This document shows, one piece after another, positions 35,361 to 45,600 of a DNA stretch of 64,000 bases. Position numbers and translations under genes: made by a program. Origin of the DNA: Diaphorobacter sp. HDW4A (GTDB lineage Bacteria > Pseudomonadota > Gammaproteobacteria > Burkholderiales > Burkholderiaceae_C); NCBI RefSeq assembly GCF_011305995.1, contig NZ_CP049910.1:4030001-4094000 (forward strand), read 5' to 3'. Position 1 is the first letter of the stretch. The number at the start of each line of letters is the position of its first letter. The notes beneath the pieces are model-generated. The model had not been told where the DNA came from, ran no database searches, and saw nothing but the letters and a program-made list of their open reading frames with translations.

Positions 35361-37464
35361 TTGTCAACTCTCCCAACACATGCTTTTTCGGTCCGTCCAT
35401 CACCACGCGACCGTTGTCCAGAATGATGATGCGGTCCACCCACTGCAGCACCTGCATGCGATGGGTCGCCACGATCAAGGTACGCGGGGCCAGCCACGGC
35501 GTCAGTGATTCGATCACCTGATGCTCGGTCACCTCGTCGAAATGGGCTGTGGGCTCGTCGAGCAGCAGCACCGATGGCTGGCGCACGATGGTGCGCGCCA
35601 GCAGCAACGCCTGACGCTGTCCGCCGGACAGGCCAAGGCCGCCTTCCTGGATCATCTCGTCCAGACCTTCGGGTCGTCCCTGAACCAAAGCCAGACCGCC
35701 CGACATGCGCAACGCCTCCAGAAGCTCTTGATCGGTTGCCATAGGGCGTCCGAGCACGAGGTTCTCGCGGATCGTGCCGTAGAACAGATTGAAGTTCTGC
35801 GCGAGCAGACCTACGTCACGGCGCACGTCCTGTGGATCGATGAGCGCCAGATCGAGTCCGTCGAGACTGATACTCCCTGCACTCGGCTTGTACATGCCTG
35901 CAAAAAGCTGCAGCAACGTCGACTTGCCCGCCCCCATGCGGCCAAGCACGGCGATCTTCTCGCCGGGCTGCACGCGCAGGTTGGGCAATTCCAGCGCGGG
36001 GCGCTTGGCTTCTTCGGAGTACTGAAAGCGCACGCCGGTCGTGCGGTAGTTGCCATTGACATGTGCAACATGCACACGGCGCGCGTCATCCGGAACGTCC
36101 ACCGGACGCTCCATGAGCTTGTTCAGGCCTTCACGTGCCACCTTGGCTTGTTGCCAGCGCGCAAGCAGGCTGGAAATTTGCGCCATGGGGGAGACCATGC
36201 GCGAGGACAGGATCGAGCTGCCGACCAGCGCACCGGTCGTCATGTCGCCCTTCATCACAAAATAGCAGCCGACCAGCAACACCACGGCGTAGATGACGCC
36301 TTGAATTTCTTGCGTCCAGGTCATCAGCGTATTGGTCAGAAAGCGCTGGCGCATGCCAATGTCGGCCGACACCATGTTCACATGGTTCCAGCGGTTCTGG
36401 AAACGCGGCTCGGCGCGTAGCGACTTGATGTCGTCGAGTCCTTGCACAGCCTCCACCAACATCGCGTTGCGCAGCGCCGATTCACGCATGCCGGCGTTGG
36501 CAAGGCGTGCCAGCGGCCGCTGGGCCAGCAGCCCGGGCAACAGCAGCAGCGGCAGCGCGGCCAGCGGAATCCAGACCAGTTGGCCGCCGATCAACCACAG
36601 CACGCCAAGGAACAGGAAGAAGAACGGAATGTCCGCCGCGGCGCCGATGGTTGTCGACGTCAGCAACTCGCGCACCTGATCGATCTCGCGGATCTGCGCA
36701 ATGAAGCTACCGGTCGACTTGGGCCGCGCGTCATAGCGTAGCCGCAGCGCACGGCCGAAGACCGTCTCGGAGATCTGCAGGTCGGCACGCTTGCCGAGAA
36801 TGTCGATGATGTAGGTTCGACACAGCCGCATCAGAAACTCGAACGCAATGGCCAACATAACGCCGCCGAACAGCACCCAGAGCGTGGATTCCGACTGCGA
36901 GGGCACAACGCGGTCATAGACCTGCATCGAAAACATCATTCCCGACAATGCAAGCACGTTGGCCACGAGCGAGGCCAGCACGACCTCGCCATAACGGTGC
37001 CAGTCCGCGAGCGCGATCTTCCAGAACCAGCTCGGCTTCCACGGCTTGATGTACTCGTCGACACGCGCATCGGGCACATCAGCGAGTGGGCGCAGCAGCG
37101 CGGCGCGCACGACGAGCTTCTTGAGCTCCGCGCCGTCCATGGCGGATTCGACGCCCTGCTCGCCGCTGAACGTGATGCCGACCTTGTTCTTGGCATTGAC
37201 CGTGCGGATCACGCCGACGCGGCCATCGGTGAGCTCCACCGCAATCGGCAGACGCCAAGAGTCGAGCAGCGAGTTGTCGAACCCCGAGAGCCGCAGACTC
37301 AGGCCCATCTGGCGGGCCATGATCTCAAGCAGCGTATCCAGCGACGTTCCGCTCTCCCACGCCAGCGCCACACGTGCATTTTCAGCTGACGCCCCTATGC
37401 CGTAGTGGCGACCGACCATCAGCATGGCATCGAGCCACGCCGTGTACTGTTTAGGCAATTCCAT
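35347..37464 (-). CDS. Type I secretion ABC ATPase-permease, LapB-like
   Basis: 705-residue exporter. The N-terminal ~130 residues are a C39-peptidase-like domain without a catalytic Cys, as in LapB-type exporters of RTX adhesins, so it docks rather than cleaves cargo. Six membrane helices span ~160-430. The ATPase has Walker A GRMGAGKSTLLQLF, signature LSGGQRQALLLARTI and Walker B VLLLDEPTAHFDE. It overlaps the membrane-fusion gene downstream and lies 103 bases after the TolC-like gene. Together with its neighbours it forms a complete type I secretion machine for the giant adhesin. Confidence 0.94.
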   Translation of the reverse strand: MELPKQYTAWLDAMLMVGRHYGIGASAENARVALAWESGTSLDTLLEIMARQMGLSLRLSGFDNSLLDSWRLPIAVELTDGRVGVIRTVNAKNKVGITFSGEQGVESAMDGAELKKLVVRAALLRPLADVPDARVDEYIKPWKPSWFWKIALADWHRYGEVVLASLVANVLALSGMMFSMQVYDRVVPSQSESTLWVLFGGVMLAIAFEFLMRLCRTYIIDILGKRADLQISETVFGRALRLRYDARPKSTGSFIAQIREIDQVRELLTSTTIGAAADIPFFFLFLGVLWLIGGQLVWIPLAALPLLLLPGLLAQRPLARLANAGMRESALRNAMLVEAVQGLDDIKSLRAEPRFQNRWNHVNMVSADIGMRQRFLTNTLMTWTQEIQGVIYAVVLLVGCYFVMKGDMTTGALVGSSILSSRMVSPMAQISSLLARWQQAKVAREGLNKLMERPVDVPDDARRVHVAHVNGNYRTTGVRFQYSEEAKRPALELPNLRVQPGEKIAVLGRMGAGKSTLLQLFAGMYKPSAGSISLDGLDLALIDPQDVRRDVGLLAQNFNLFYGTIRENLVLGRPMATDQELLEALRMSGGLALVQGRPEGLDEMIQEGGLGLSGGQRQALLLARTIVRQPSVLLLDEPTAHFDEVTEHQVIESLTPWLAPRTLIVATHRMQVLQWVDRIIILDNGRVVMDGPKKHVLGELTNGKA

Positions 37465-37529
37465 CTCTATTCAACTCCTGGCTACAGCCACCAACGGCAC
37501 GCGCCACGTCATGTAGTTATGAGGTTTCG

Positions 37530-37562
37530 GGGGCACGCATCCATTGCATTGGTGCGTGCCCC
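37530..37562 (-). other. Hairpin between the TolC-like and LapB-like genes
   Basis: GGGGCACGCA ... TGCGTGCCCC, a perfect 10-bp stem with a 13-base loop, 6 bases after the TolC-like stop codon on the minus strand. No T-run follows it, so it may set relative mRNA levels rather than terminate. Confidence 0.5.
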
Positions 37563-37567
37563 AAAAA

Positions 37568-39124
37568 TCACGGCAGCAGTTCCATGCCCTGGACGATCTT
37601 GTTGTTCAACCCGAAAAATTCGCGCAGGCGTCCCGTTGCAGCGAGGTACTCGAGACGGTATTGCCACAGGTCGTGCGTGAGACCCTGCGCATCGGCATCC
37701 GCCTGGTGGATCTCCTGTTCGGCGTTCAGCAGATCCAGAATCGAGCGCGTGCCCAGCTGGTACTGCTCGCGATACAGGTCGCGCACCGACAGAATGCTCT
37801 GCTTGCGATGCTCCACATCGGCCAGACGGGCCTGCCCGCCCAACGCCAGTTCCTTCCATGCGCGCGACTGATCGCCCGCCTGAAGCAGCGCGGTTTCGAT
37901 GCGCTCGCGGGTGGCGGCCTCTTCGGCGGCGGCGGCACTGATCTGCGCATCCGCCGCTCCGCCCTGATAGAGCGGAACGGACAGATTGACCTGCAGCGAG
38001 TGGTACATGCCATGTCTCTCGTAGGTATTCGGATTGATGCCCTTGACCGCTTTGTTCCCTGTGGCATCAAGCGTGATCGTCGGCCACTTCGAGGCGCGCG
38101 TGTTGACGAGCTGAGCCTTGGCGGCTTGCCGCTCCGCCTGAACGATCAGTACCTCGGGAAGCATTTGGAAGTCGGGCGTACCGCTCATCCAGAGCGTATC
38201 GTCCTGAAGGCCCGGCAACACCGACACCGTGCGCGCGCCGACCTCACCGACGAAGGTGCGTAACTTCTGTCGCCATTGCGCGAGTTCGGAAGACATCTGT
38301 CCCAGATTGGCGCGTGCACCTTGCACTCGGGCGCGCGCCTGGATCGGGTCTGCCTTGGTGCTGAGACCTGCATTCGCACGCAACTCGGCCAGTTCCAGCA
38401 CTTTCTCCACCGCGTCGACCTGCGTCTGCGCAGTATCGGTCAACGCCTGAAATCGATGCACCATCAACACCGCCTCTGCGGTGCTGCGCGATATCACATC
38501 GATCTGCTTGATGACCGTGGCCTGTTGGCGCCGGACCAGCGCCTGACTGCGGCCGACCTGGCTGTCGACCTTGCCGAAGTCGTACAGCATTTGCGACGCC
38601 GACAACGACGCCAGCAAATTACCTCCACCCGTGCTCGACGAGTTGCTGGTGCCGGTGCCCATGCCTGCACGTATCTGCGGGTAGTACCCTGCCTTGGCGT
38701 AATCCACCCCTGCCGTCTGCTGCGCAAGTGTCGCTACGGCATCCGTGATCGAAGGATGCTGCTGCACCGCCAGTTGGACCGCTCGCGCCATGGGCAAAAC
38801 GCCCGCCGGCATGCGATCCTTTGTCAAGGGCCGAGGCGCGGGAGCGTCAACTTCGGTCGCGAGACTGGAGGGCGCCAATTTCCGGTTCTCATTGGGAATG
38901 GGCGAACTCACCGCAGGAACGCTGCCCTCTGGCTCGTCTATACGCGCAAATGAATTGGGCGCACTCGCGCTCGTGTCGGCTTGTGCAAAAGCCGATGAAT
39001 ACGTGATGGGGAGCACAGGGGATAGCGCCAATATAACCCCCATAGCATTAAGCCACCTCACCTCTTGTCGTCTGAAAGGCTGAGCGCCTTTGGACTCGAT
39101 CAAATGTTTGGATCTAATTTTCAT
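37568..39124 (-). CDS. TolC-family outer-membrane channel for type I secretion
   Basis: 518-residue outer-membrane efflux protein. A long signal region (MKIRSKHLIESKG ... LSPVLPITYSSAFAQA) precedes a Ser/Pro-rich segment and two OEP repeats. Typical stretches are PMARAVQLAVQQHPSITDAV, QQTAGVDYAKAGYYPQIRAG, VSRSTAEAVLMVHR-like repeats, YREQYQLGTRSILDLLNAEQEI and HDLWQYRLEYLAATGRL. It should complete the channel with the LapB-like ATPase and HlyD-family protein. The start at 39124 gives the most plausible signal peptide, but two earlier in-frame starts exist and the ribosome site is unclear. Confidence 0.9.
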   Translation of the reverse strand: MKIRSKHLIESKGAQPFRRQEVRWLNAMGVILALSPVLPITYSSAFAQADTSASAPNSFARIDEPEGSVPAVSSPIPNENRKLAPSSLATEVDAPAPRPLTKDRMPAGVLPMARAVQLAVQQHPSITDAVATLAQQTAGVDYAKAGYYPQIRAGMGTGTSNSSSTGGGNLLASLSASQMLYDFGKVDSQVGRSQALVRRQQATVIKQIDVISRSTAEAVLMVHRFQALTDTAQTQVDAVEKVLELAELRANAGLSTKADPIQARARVQGARANLGQMSSELAQWRQKLRTFVGEVGARTVSVLPGLQDDTLWMSGTPDFQMLPEVLIVQAERQAAKAQLVNTRASKWPTITLDATGNKAVKGINPNTYERHGMYHSLQVNLSVPLYQGGAADAQISAAAAEEAATRERIETALLQAGDQSRAWKELALGGQARLADVEHRKQSILSVRDLYREQYQLGTRSILDLLNAEQEIHQADADAQGLTHDLWQYRLEYLAATGRLREFFGLNNKIVQGMELLP

Positions 39125-39624
39125 ACCCTCGGATATTTGCTTTATTAATGCATGCAAATATTCCAACATGCATTCAACACGCCTAAAATCACAAATGCGC
39201 ACCTTTCTCAAAAAAATGAAAATCAGATGCACAGCGACGATTCAAACACAACCAAAAATTATGTTCCCCAAGGCAGTATCAGGCTCTGCGATCTGACAAA
39301 TCCATAGCAATTCAATAGGCAACAGCTGGAAGCTCATGTAAATCACCTTTCACCCAAAACTGCGGGACACTCCACCACCTCCAACTCATCCACTCTGGCG
39401 CCTTGAACATATTGATGTTATTCAAAAAAATCAAGATGCCGGATAGCAAATATCAAATTTGATTAATCACCGACACTCGCATTGGTCAACAAAAATATTT
39501 TCATACGCACAAAAATGCACCTTTTGCTCAAGAACAAAAGGTGCATTTCCGCAAGCAGGTAATCAACTGAAAAATTGGAGGGGAGAGGACTGCCAGACTC
39601 GTCCGCATGTCCCCTGCCTTCTCA
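39125..39624. other. AT-rich intergenic region between adhesin and TolC-like gene
   Basis: 500 bases of AT-rich non-coding DNA. It holds the adhesin terminator (39511-39549) and must contain the promoter for the leftward type I secretion operon. No gene or repeat beyond the terminator was recognised. Confidence 0.6.
39511..39549 (-). terminator. Rho-independent terminator of the adhesin gene
   Basis: Perfect 14-bp stem: AAATGCACCTTTTG and CAAAAGGTGCATTT around an 8-base loop, followed on the minus strand by TTTTTG. It lies about 75 bases after the adhesin stop codon. Confidence 0.88.
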
Positions 39625-42600
39625 TCAAATCAGCGATATCTGATGGTTCGCCAGCAATGTCGCCAGATCGGTTTCCACACCCGTCAGCGTCGCCAGCGTA
39701 GTCGACGCATATGCCGAGCCAGAACCATCGCGGTCGATGCTGACTACGGTGTTTCCGCCCGACGCGGTCACCGACAGGTACTGCGCGATGTTGTCACCCG
39801 CGTTGATCGTGGCCACGCCGTTGATGTACTTCGCCGCGAATTCGCCGTTCACCGTCGGGGTGTAGCCCACCAGCAGCTCGCTCACATCGATGCGGTCCGC
39901 ATTTGCGGTCGCTTCCCAGGTGCCAACCTTGAAGCCATTCACCGTGTCGGCGCCGTTGCCACCTGTCGCGTTGCTCGCAGTGAGCAGCGTGTACAGCAGC
40001 GTATCGTTGCCACCCTTCGTCAGGTTGAAAGTGTCGTTGCCACCTCGGCCTTCGAACAGGTTGTCCGCAGCACTGTCGGTGAAGGTATCCGCACCCGAGG
40101 CACCCAGCAGACCCTCGATGTTCACGAACGTGTCGGAGCCGAAGCCGGAGGACTGCGCCGTGGTCACCGACAGGTCGATGGTCAGCGGCGAGTTGCCGGC
40201 CAACTCGTAGTCGACCACATCCAGGCCGCCGGTATCCGACCACGAGGTCACGCCCGACACCGTCACCGAACCGCCGCCGCCCGAGAACTTGTCGACACCC
40301 TGCGTCGCGAAGAACGTGTCGTTGTAACCCGTTCCCACGATGCCGTTGCCGATGTTCGCGTTCGCAACCGAGCTGGACGGCTCCGCCGTCAGCACATAGG
40401 CCGTTGTCGCCTCGCCCGCCGACAGTCCGCCCCAGGTCGAGTTGACGTTCTCGACCGTGTTCGAACCCACTGTGGCAACGCCACCGTAGTCCGTCGACGC
40501 GCCGTTCACATTGCCCAGCATCACCACGCTGTAGGTCTTGGACGCATCGAGACCCGTGAAGTCCACCAGAGCAGAACTGTCGTTGGTCTGATTGCCCGAC
40601 TGAGCATTGATCATCTGCGTCTGCACCACCGCGCCTGTCGCCTCGTCGACCAGTTGCACCGTGTTCCCGTAGTAGGAGTTGATGCCTGTCTTGTCGAAGA
40701 TCCGGACATGCAATGCCGTGCCTTCCGCCACCGCGTTCGTGTTGGCCACGTACTTGGTGTGACCTTGCGTGGTGAACGCAACCAGATCCTTGTCACCGTC
40801 CCAGTCGATGTCCGCAGCAATCGCACCCGTCACGGCATCGTTGTTGCTGGTGCTTGACCAAGAGCCGATGGTGTTGGAGCCACCGAGCAGGTTGGTCGTG
40901 GTGAACGACACGGTCGTGCCGGACGTCGTGTTGGTGTACAGGTTGATGGGGCCTGTATTGCCAGCCGCTGTCATGCCGCCATCGTTGCCGATACCCGGAA
41001 GTTCAATCACGTCCATCTTGCCGTCGTTGTTCCAGTCCACCGCCAACGATGCACCGCCTTGCAAGCTGTCGGTGAACGTATAGGTCCCCGCCGCTGTCGT
41101 GTTTCCAATGCCCGTTGTGGCGGTTGAGATCAAGTGGCCTGCTCCGTCGTTGAACAGAATCTGGCTCTTGTAGCTGTTAGCCGTGGAACTCGCATAGGCG
41201 CGCCCCATGAACAGATCCATGTAGCCGTCGCCGTTGTAGTCGGCCCAAGTCATCGCGACGCCATTGCCGATGTCCGGATTCACGTCACCACGCTGGAAGG
41301 CATCGTTGATGATCTGCGTGTTGGTCCATGTGCCATCGCCGAGGTTCTTCGCCACCACCAGACGGAAGTTGTTGTTCGATGTCGGTCCCGAGGACGAGGC
41401 GCCACCGATCTTCGACGTTCCATCCGTTGCGTGATAGATGAGATCTACCGCACCGTCGTTGTTCAGATCGACACCCGACAGATCCATGTCGGCGGTCGCA
41501 TTGCCTTCGTTCGTAGGCGCTGGCGAACCGTTGTCATCATCCACATAGGCGCTGTCCTTGGTCATGCCGAGGATCGTGCCATCGACGTTCAGAACGATCT
41601 GCGAGTCGTAGCCTCCGTTCGCTCCCGCATCGTTGGTCGTCTGGTCACCGTAGGCGATGTCGACCAGACCGTCACCAGTCTTGTCAAAGCCCACCACGCC
41701 ACCATACCAAGAGTTGGTGTTGGCAGTCGCGTCCGTCCCCTTGTCACCACCGACCGCTGTGGGCGCTCCCACCTGCAGCGCGGTGTAGGTCGAGCCGTTG
41801 TAGGTGAACGCTTGTTGACCGTCGTCATACTCACTGTCCACTGCGAACAGATCCATCAAACCATCGCGGTTGTAGTCGATGAACGTCGCGTTCTGGACGT
41901 AGTTTTCATCTTCGTACGCGGAGTTCTGCGCATCCGAATTGCTCACCAGGTCCGTCTTCGCGAAGCTACCCAGAGTCGTGCTGCTCGTACCGTTCGCATC
42001 CAGCATGGTCTGATTGGTATGGATACGCCACATGCCTGTTTCACTGATCGTGAAAGCTGTGGCCTTCTCGTCGATGTTGGCACCGCCCGCACCCATGGTC
42101 ACCACCGGTGTGGCGCCGACCACCAGCTCGCCGCTCGTGTTGTCCGTCGTGATCGCACTGCCATCCGTCGCACGCAGCGTTGCCGCCACGTTGTAGGTTC
42201 CAACAGCCAACGCGTTAGCGCTCGGAATCTGCACGTACCAGGTGTTATTCAGCGGATCGACCACGACATCGCCGGTCTGCGATGTGTAGGTGACGCCGTT
42301 GATGACCACCTCGACATACTCGCCCGTCTGGATCTCGAAGCCAATGTAGCCCGCGACGACCGGTGTGGTGTCCAGTGTGCTCTGCGACTCCACCACCACC
42401 GTGAGGTCCACGTTGATCGCAAGCGATGCGCTCGATCCCGCATTGCCTGCACCATCCACCACCTTGGCGGTGTAGGTGTGCGACGAGTTGTCCGCCAAGC
42501 CTGCAGGCAGGTCGAAGGTCCAGCCCGTTCCGCTGACCGTTGCCGACCCCAGCTTCGTCGTGCCTTCGTAGATGTCCACCGTTTCACCGGTAGCCAGCGC

Positions 42601-45600
42601 CGTGCTCAACACGCCCTTCAATGTCGGCGTACGGTCGTCCGTCGTGGTGCCCGTGCCGAAGTCGCCCTGGCTTGCGCCCACGTTGTCCGCGTAGAGGAGG
42701 GTCGTCGTCGTCACCGGCGCAACCGTGTCCACGCCGATGGTGAAGGCGCTCGAAAGATCACCCGCCTCCAGATCCTCGTTGACCACCTGGGCCGTGTAGT
42801 TGTACGAACCGCCGTTTGCCAGACCGCTGAGTGAGTAGGTCCAACCCAGTCCGGTCGCATCCACTGTGGCCGTGCCGATGGCGACGCCGTCCAGGAAGAC
42901 ATCCACATGCTCGTCTGCCTCCAGCGCTGCGCTCAGCGTACCGTTGAGCATAGGAGCCAGATCGTCCGTGGACGTTCCGGAACCGTAGTCGCCCATCGCG
43001 TTGCCGACGTTGTCGGTGTAGCTGACGATGGCCGCTTCCGTATCCAAGCCCATGCCGATGATGATCGGCTCGCCCATGGTGTAGACCTTGTTCGCGCTGA
43101 TGCTCGACGCATTGCCTGCCGCATCAGTGACCGTGGCTGTAGCAACCACGGTCTTATCCGCATCAAGGCTCAGGTTGGTGCCGCTCACGTCCACCGTCCA
43201 GGTCGTACCTGTGACCGTTGCGTTGTGGTTGACGTTGTTCACCGTCACTACCACGCTTGTCGATGCGGCATCCGCTGGCAGATTCGTCAGCGTGCCGGTC
43301 AGCGTCACCGCCGTTTGCACGGATTCCGCCGCACTCAGTTTGTTGTCCGCCGTCACGTCGTCCACCGTCAGGCCGACGTTCGTCACCACTGGAGCCGTCG
43401 TGTCGACTGTGTAGGTCTGCGACACGGTCTTCACCGCCTCGTTTCCTGCGGCGTCTACCACCGTGGCATCAACGTCCACCTGCGTGTCTGCGCTCAGGTT
43501 GGCCCCCGTCACGTTCACGCTCCAGGTGTTGCCCGTCACCGTCGCGACATAGTCGTTGCCGTTGACGTTCACCACCACCGACGTCGATGTAGCATCCGCT
43601 GGCACATTCGTCAGCGTACCTGTCAGGGTCACCGTGGCTTGTGCGGCTTCCGCTGCGTTCACCACGTTGTCGCCCGTGACGGCATCCACCGTCAGGCCCA
43701 TGCTCGTCACCACAGGCGCTGTCGTGTCGACCGTGTAGGTCTGCGAGGCCGTCTTGACAGCCTCATTGCCTGCGGCGTCCACCACCGTGGCTTCGACGCC
43801 CACCTGCGTGTCAGCGCTCAGGTCTGCACCTGTCACGTTCACGCTCCAGGCGTTGCCCATCACCGTCGCGACGTAGTCGTTGCCGTTCACGTTCACCACC
43901 ACCGACGTCGATGTAGCATCCGCTGGCACATTCGTCAGCATACCTGTCAGGGCCACCGTGGCTTGTGCGGCTTCCGCTGCGTTCACCAAGTTGTCGCCCG
44001 TGACGGCATTCACCGTTAGACCCATGCTGCTCACCACAGGCGCCGTGGTGTCCACGGTGTAGGTCTGCTCCACCGTCTTGGTGCCTTCGTTGCCGGCGGC
44101 GTCCGCAAGGGTTGCGGTCACTTGCAGGGTCTGGTCCGCGTCCGCTGCCAGATCTGATCCGGCGATGTTGGCGCTCCAGGTGTTGCCTGTCACGGTGGCC
44201 GTGTAGGTCGTGCCGTTCACCACCACCTGCACGGTCGTTGCGGTCACGTCCGCTGGCACGCCGGTGAGGATGCCGGTCACGGCCACCGTGGCCGCTGCCG
44301 CTTCGGCTGCGTTCACGATGTTGTCTGCCGCCACCGGATTCACGGTGAGCCCGACGTTCGTCATGTCCGGTGCCGTGGTGTCCAGCTCCACGGTGAACGG
44401 TGCGCCCGGCTCGCTTTCGTTGCCTGCTGCGTCCACGCTGGTGGTGGTGAACTCGTGTTCGCCGTCCGTGGTGAGCGCCGGTGTCGTGTACTCCCAGGTG
44501 CCGTCCGTGCCCACGGTCGCGCTGCCCACCAGGTCGCCGTCCACGTAGACGTTGACGATGTCGCCCGCCGTGCCCGTGCCACTCAATGTCGGGGTGGTGT
44601 CGTCGGTGACGTCGCCGCTGGCAAGATCGCCCTGCGGCTGGCCCACGTCGTCCACGGCCTTGCCGATGCTCGGCACGCCCGAAGCTGCCGTGTCCACTTC
44701 CAGCGTGAAGCTGGCCGTGATCGTGGCGTTGGCCGCGTTGGTGCTGCTGGCCGTGTAGGTGTGGCTGCCGTCCGCTTGCGCTGGCAGGGCCACGCTCCAG
44801 GTGCCTGCGGCATCCGCCACGGCGCTCGCCACGAGGGTCGTGCCTTCGTAGATCTCCACCGTTGCACCTGCGTTGGCCTTGCCTGCGAAGGTCGGTGTGT
44901 TGTCGTTGGTGGTGCCGCCGTCGGCAATGGCGCCCACGGTGCCTTCCACGTCGTCCGTCACGCTGTCGATGGTGAGCTCCAGCGCGCTGGTGTCCACCGT
45001 GAAGGTGAGCGCAGGGCTCTCTTCGCTGGTGTTGCCCGCTTCGTCGGTGACGGTCGTCGTGAGGCTGTGTTCGCCCTCGCCCAGTGCCGGTGCGGGGGTG
45101 AAGCTCCAGGTGCCGTCCGGCTGCACGGTGGCCGTGCCGAGCACTGCGCCGTTGTCCAGCACGGTGATGACCTCGCCTTCCTCACCCGTGCCGCTGAGCG
45201 TCGGGGTGGCGTCGTCGGTGGTGCCGCCTTCTGCGATCACGCCTTCCGTGTTCACGTTGTCGGTGGCGACCGGTGCTGCCGGGGTGGCAGGCGCCAGGGT
45301 GTCCACGACGATGTCGTAGGCGCCGGTGGCTGCGCTCTGCACGCCTGCGGCGTTGGTGCTGGTGGCCGTGAGGCTGTGGTCGCCTTCGCCCAGAGCGCTG
45401 ACTTCCACGCTCCAGTTGCCGTTGGCATCGACCACGACGCTGCCAACGGCCGTTGCGCCGTCATACACCGTCACCGTGGTGCCCACCGTGCCCGTGCCGC
45501 TGATCACCGGCGTGTTGTCGCTGGTGAGCGCGTCCTTCTGGATGTTCTCCAGCACGCCCGTGTCGTTGGCCGACACGTCGGTGATCGAAGGTGCTGCGGG

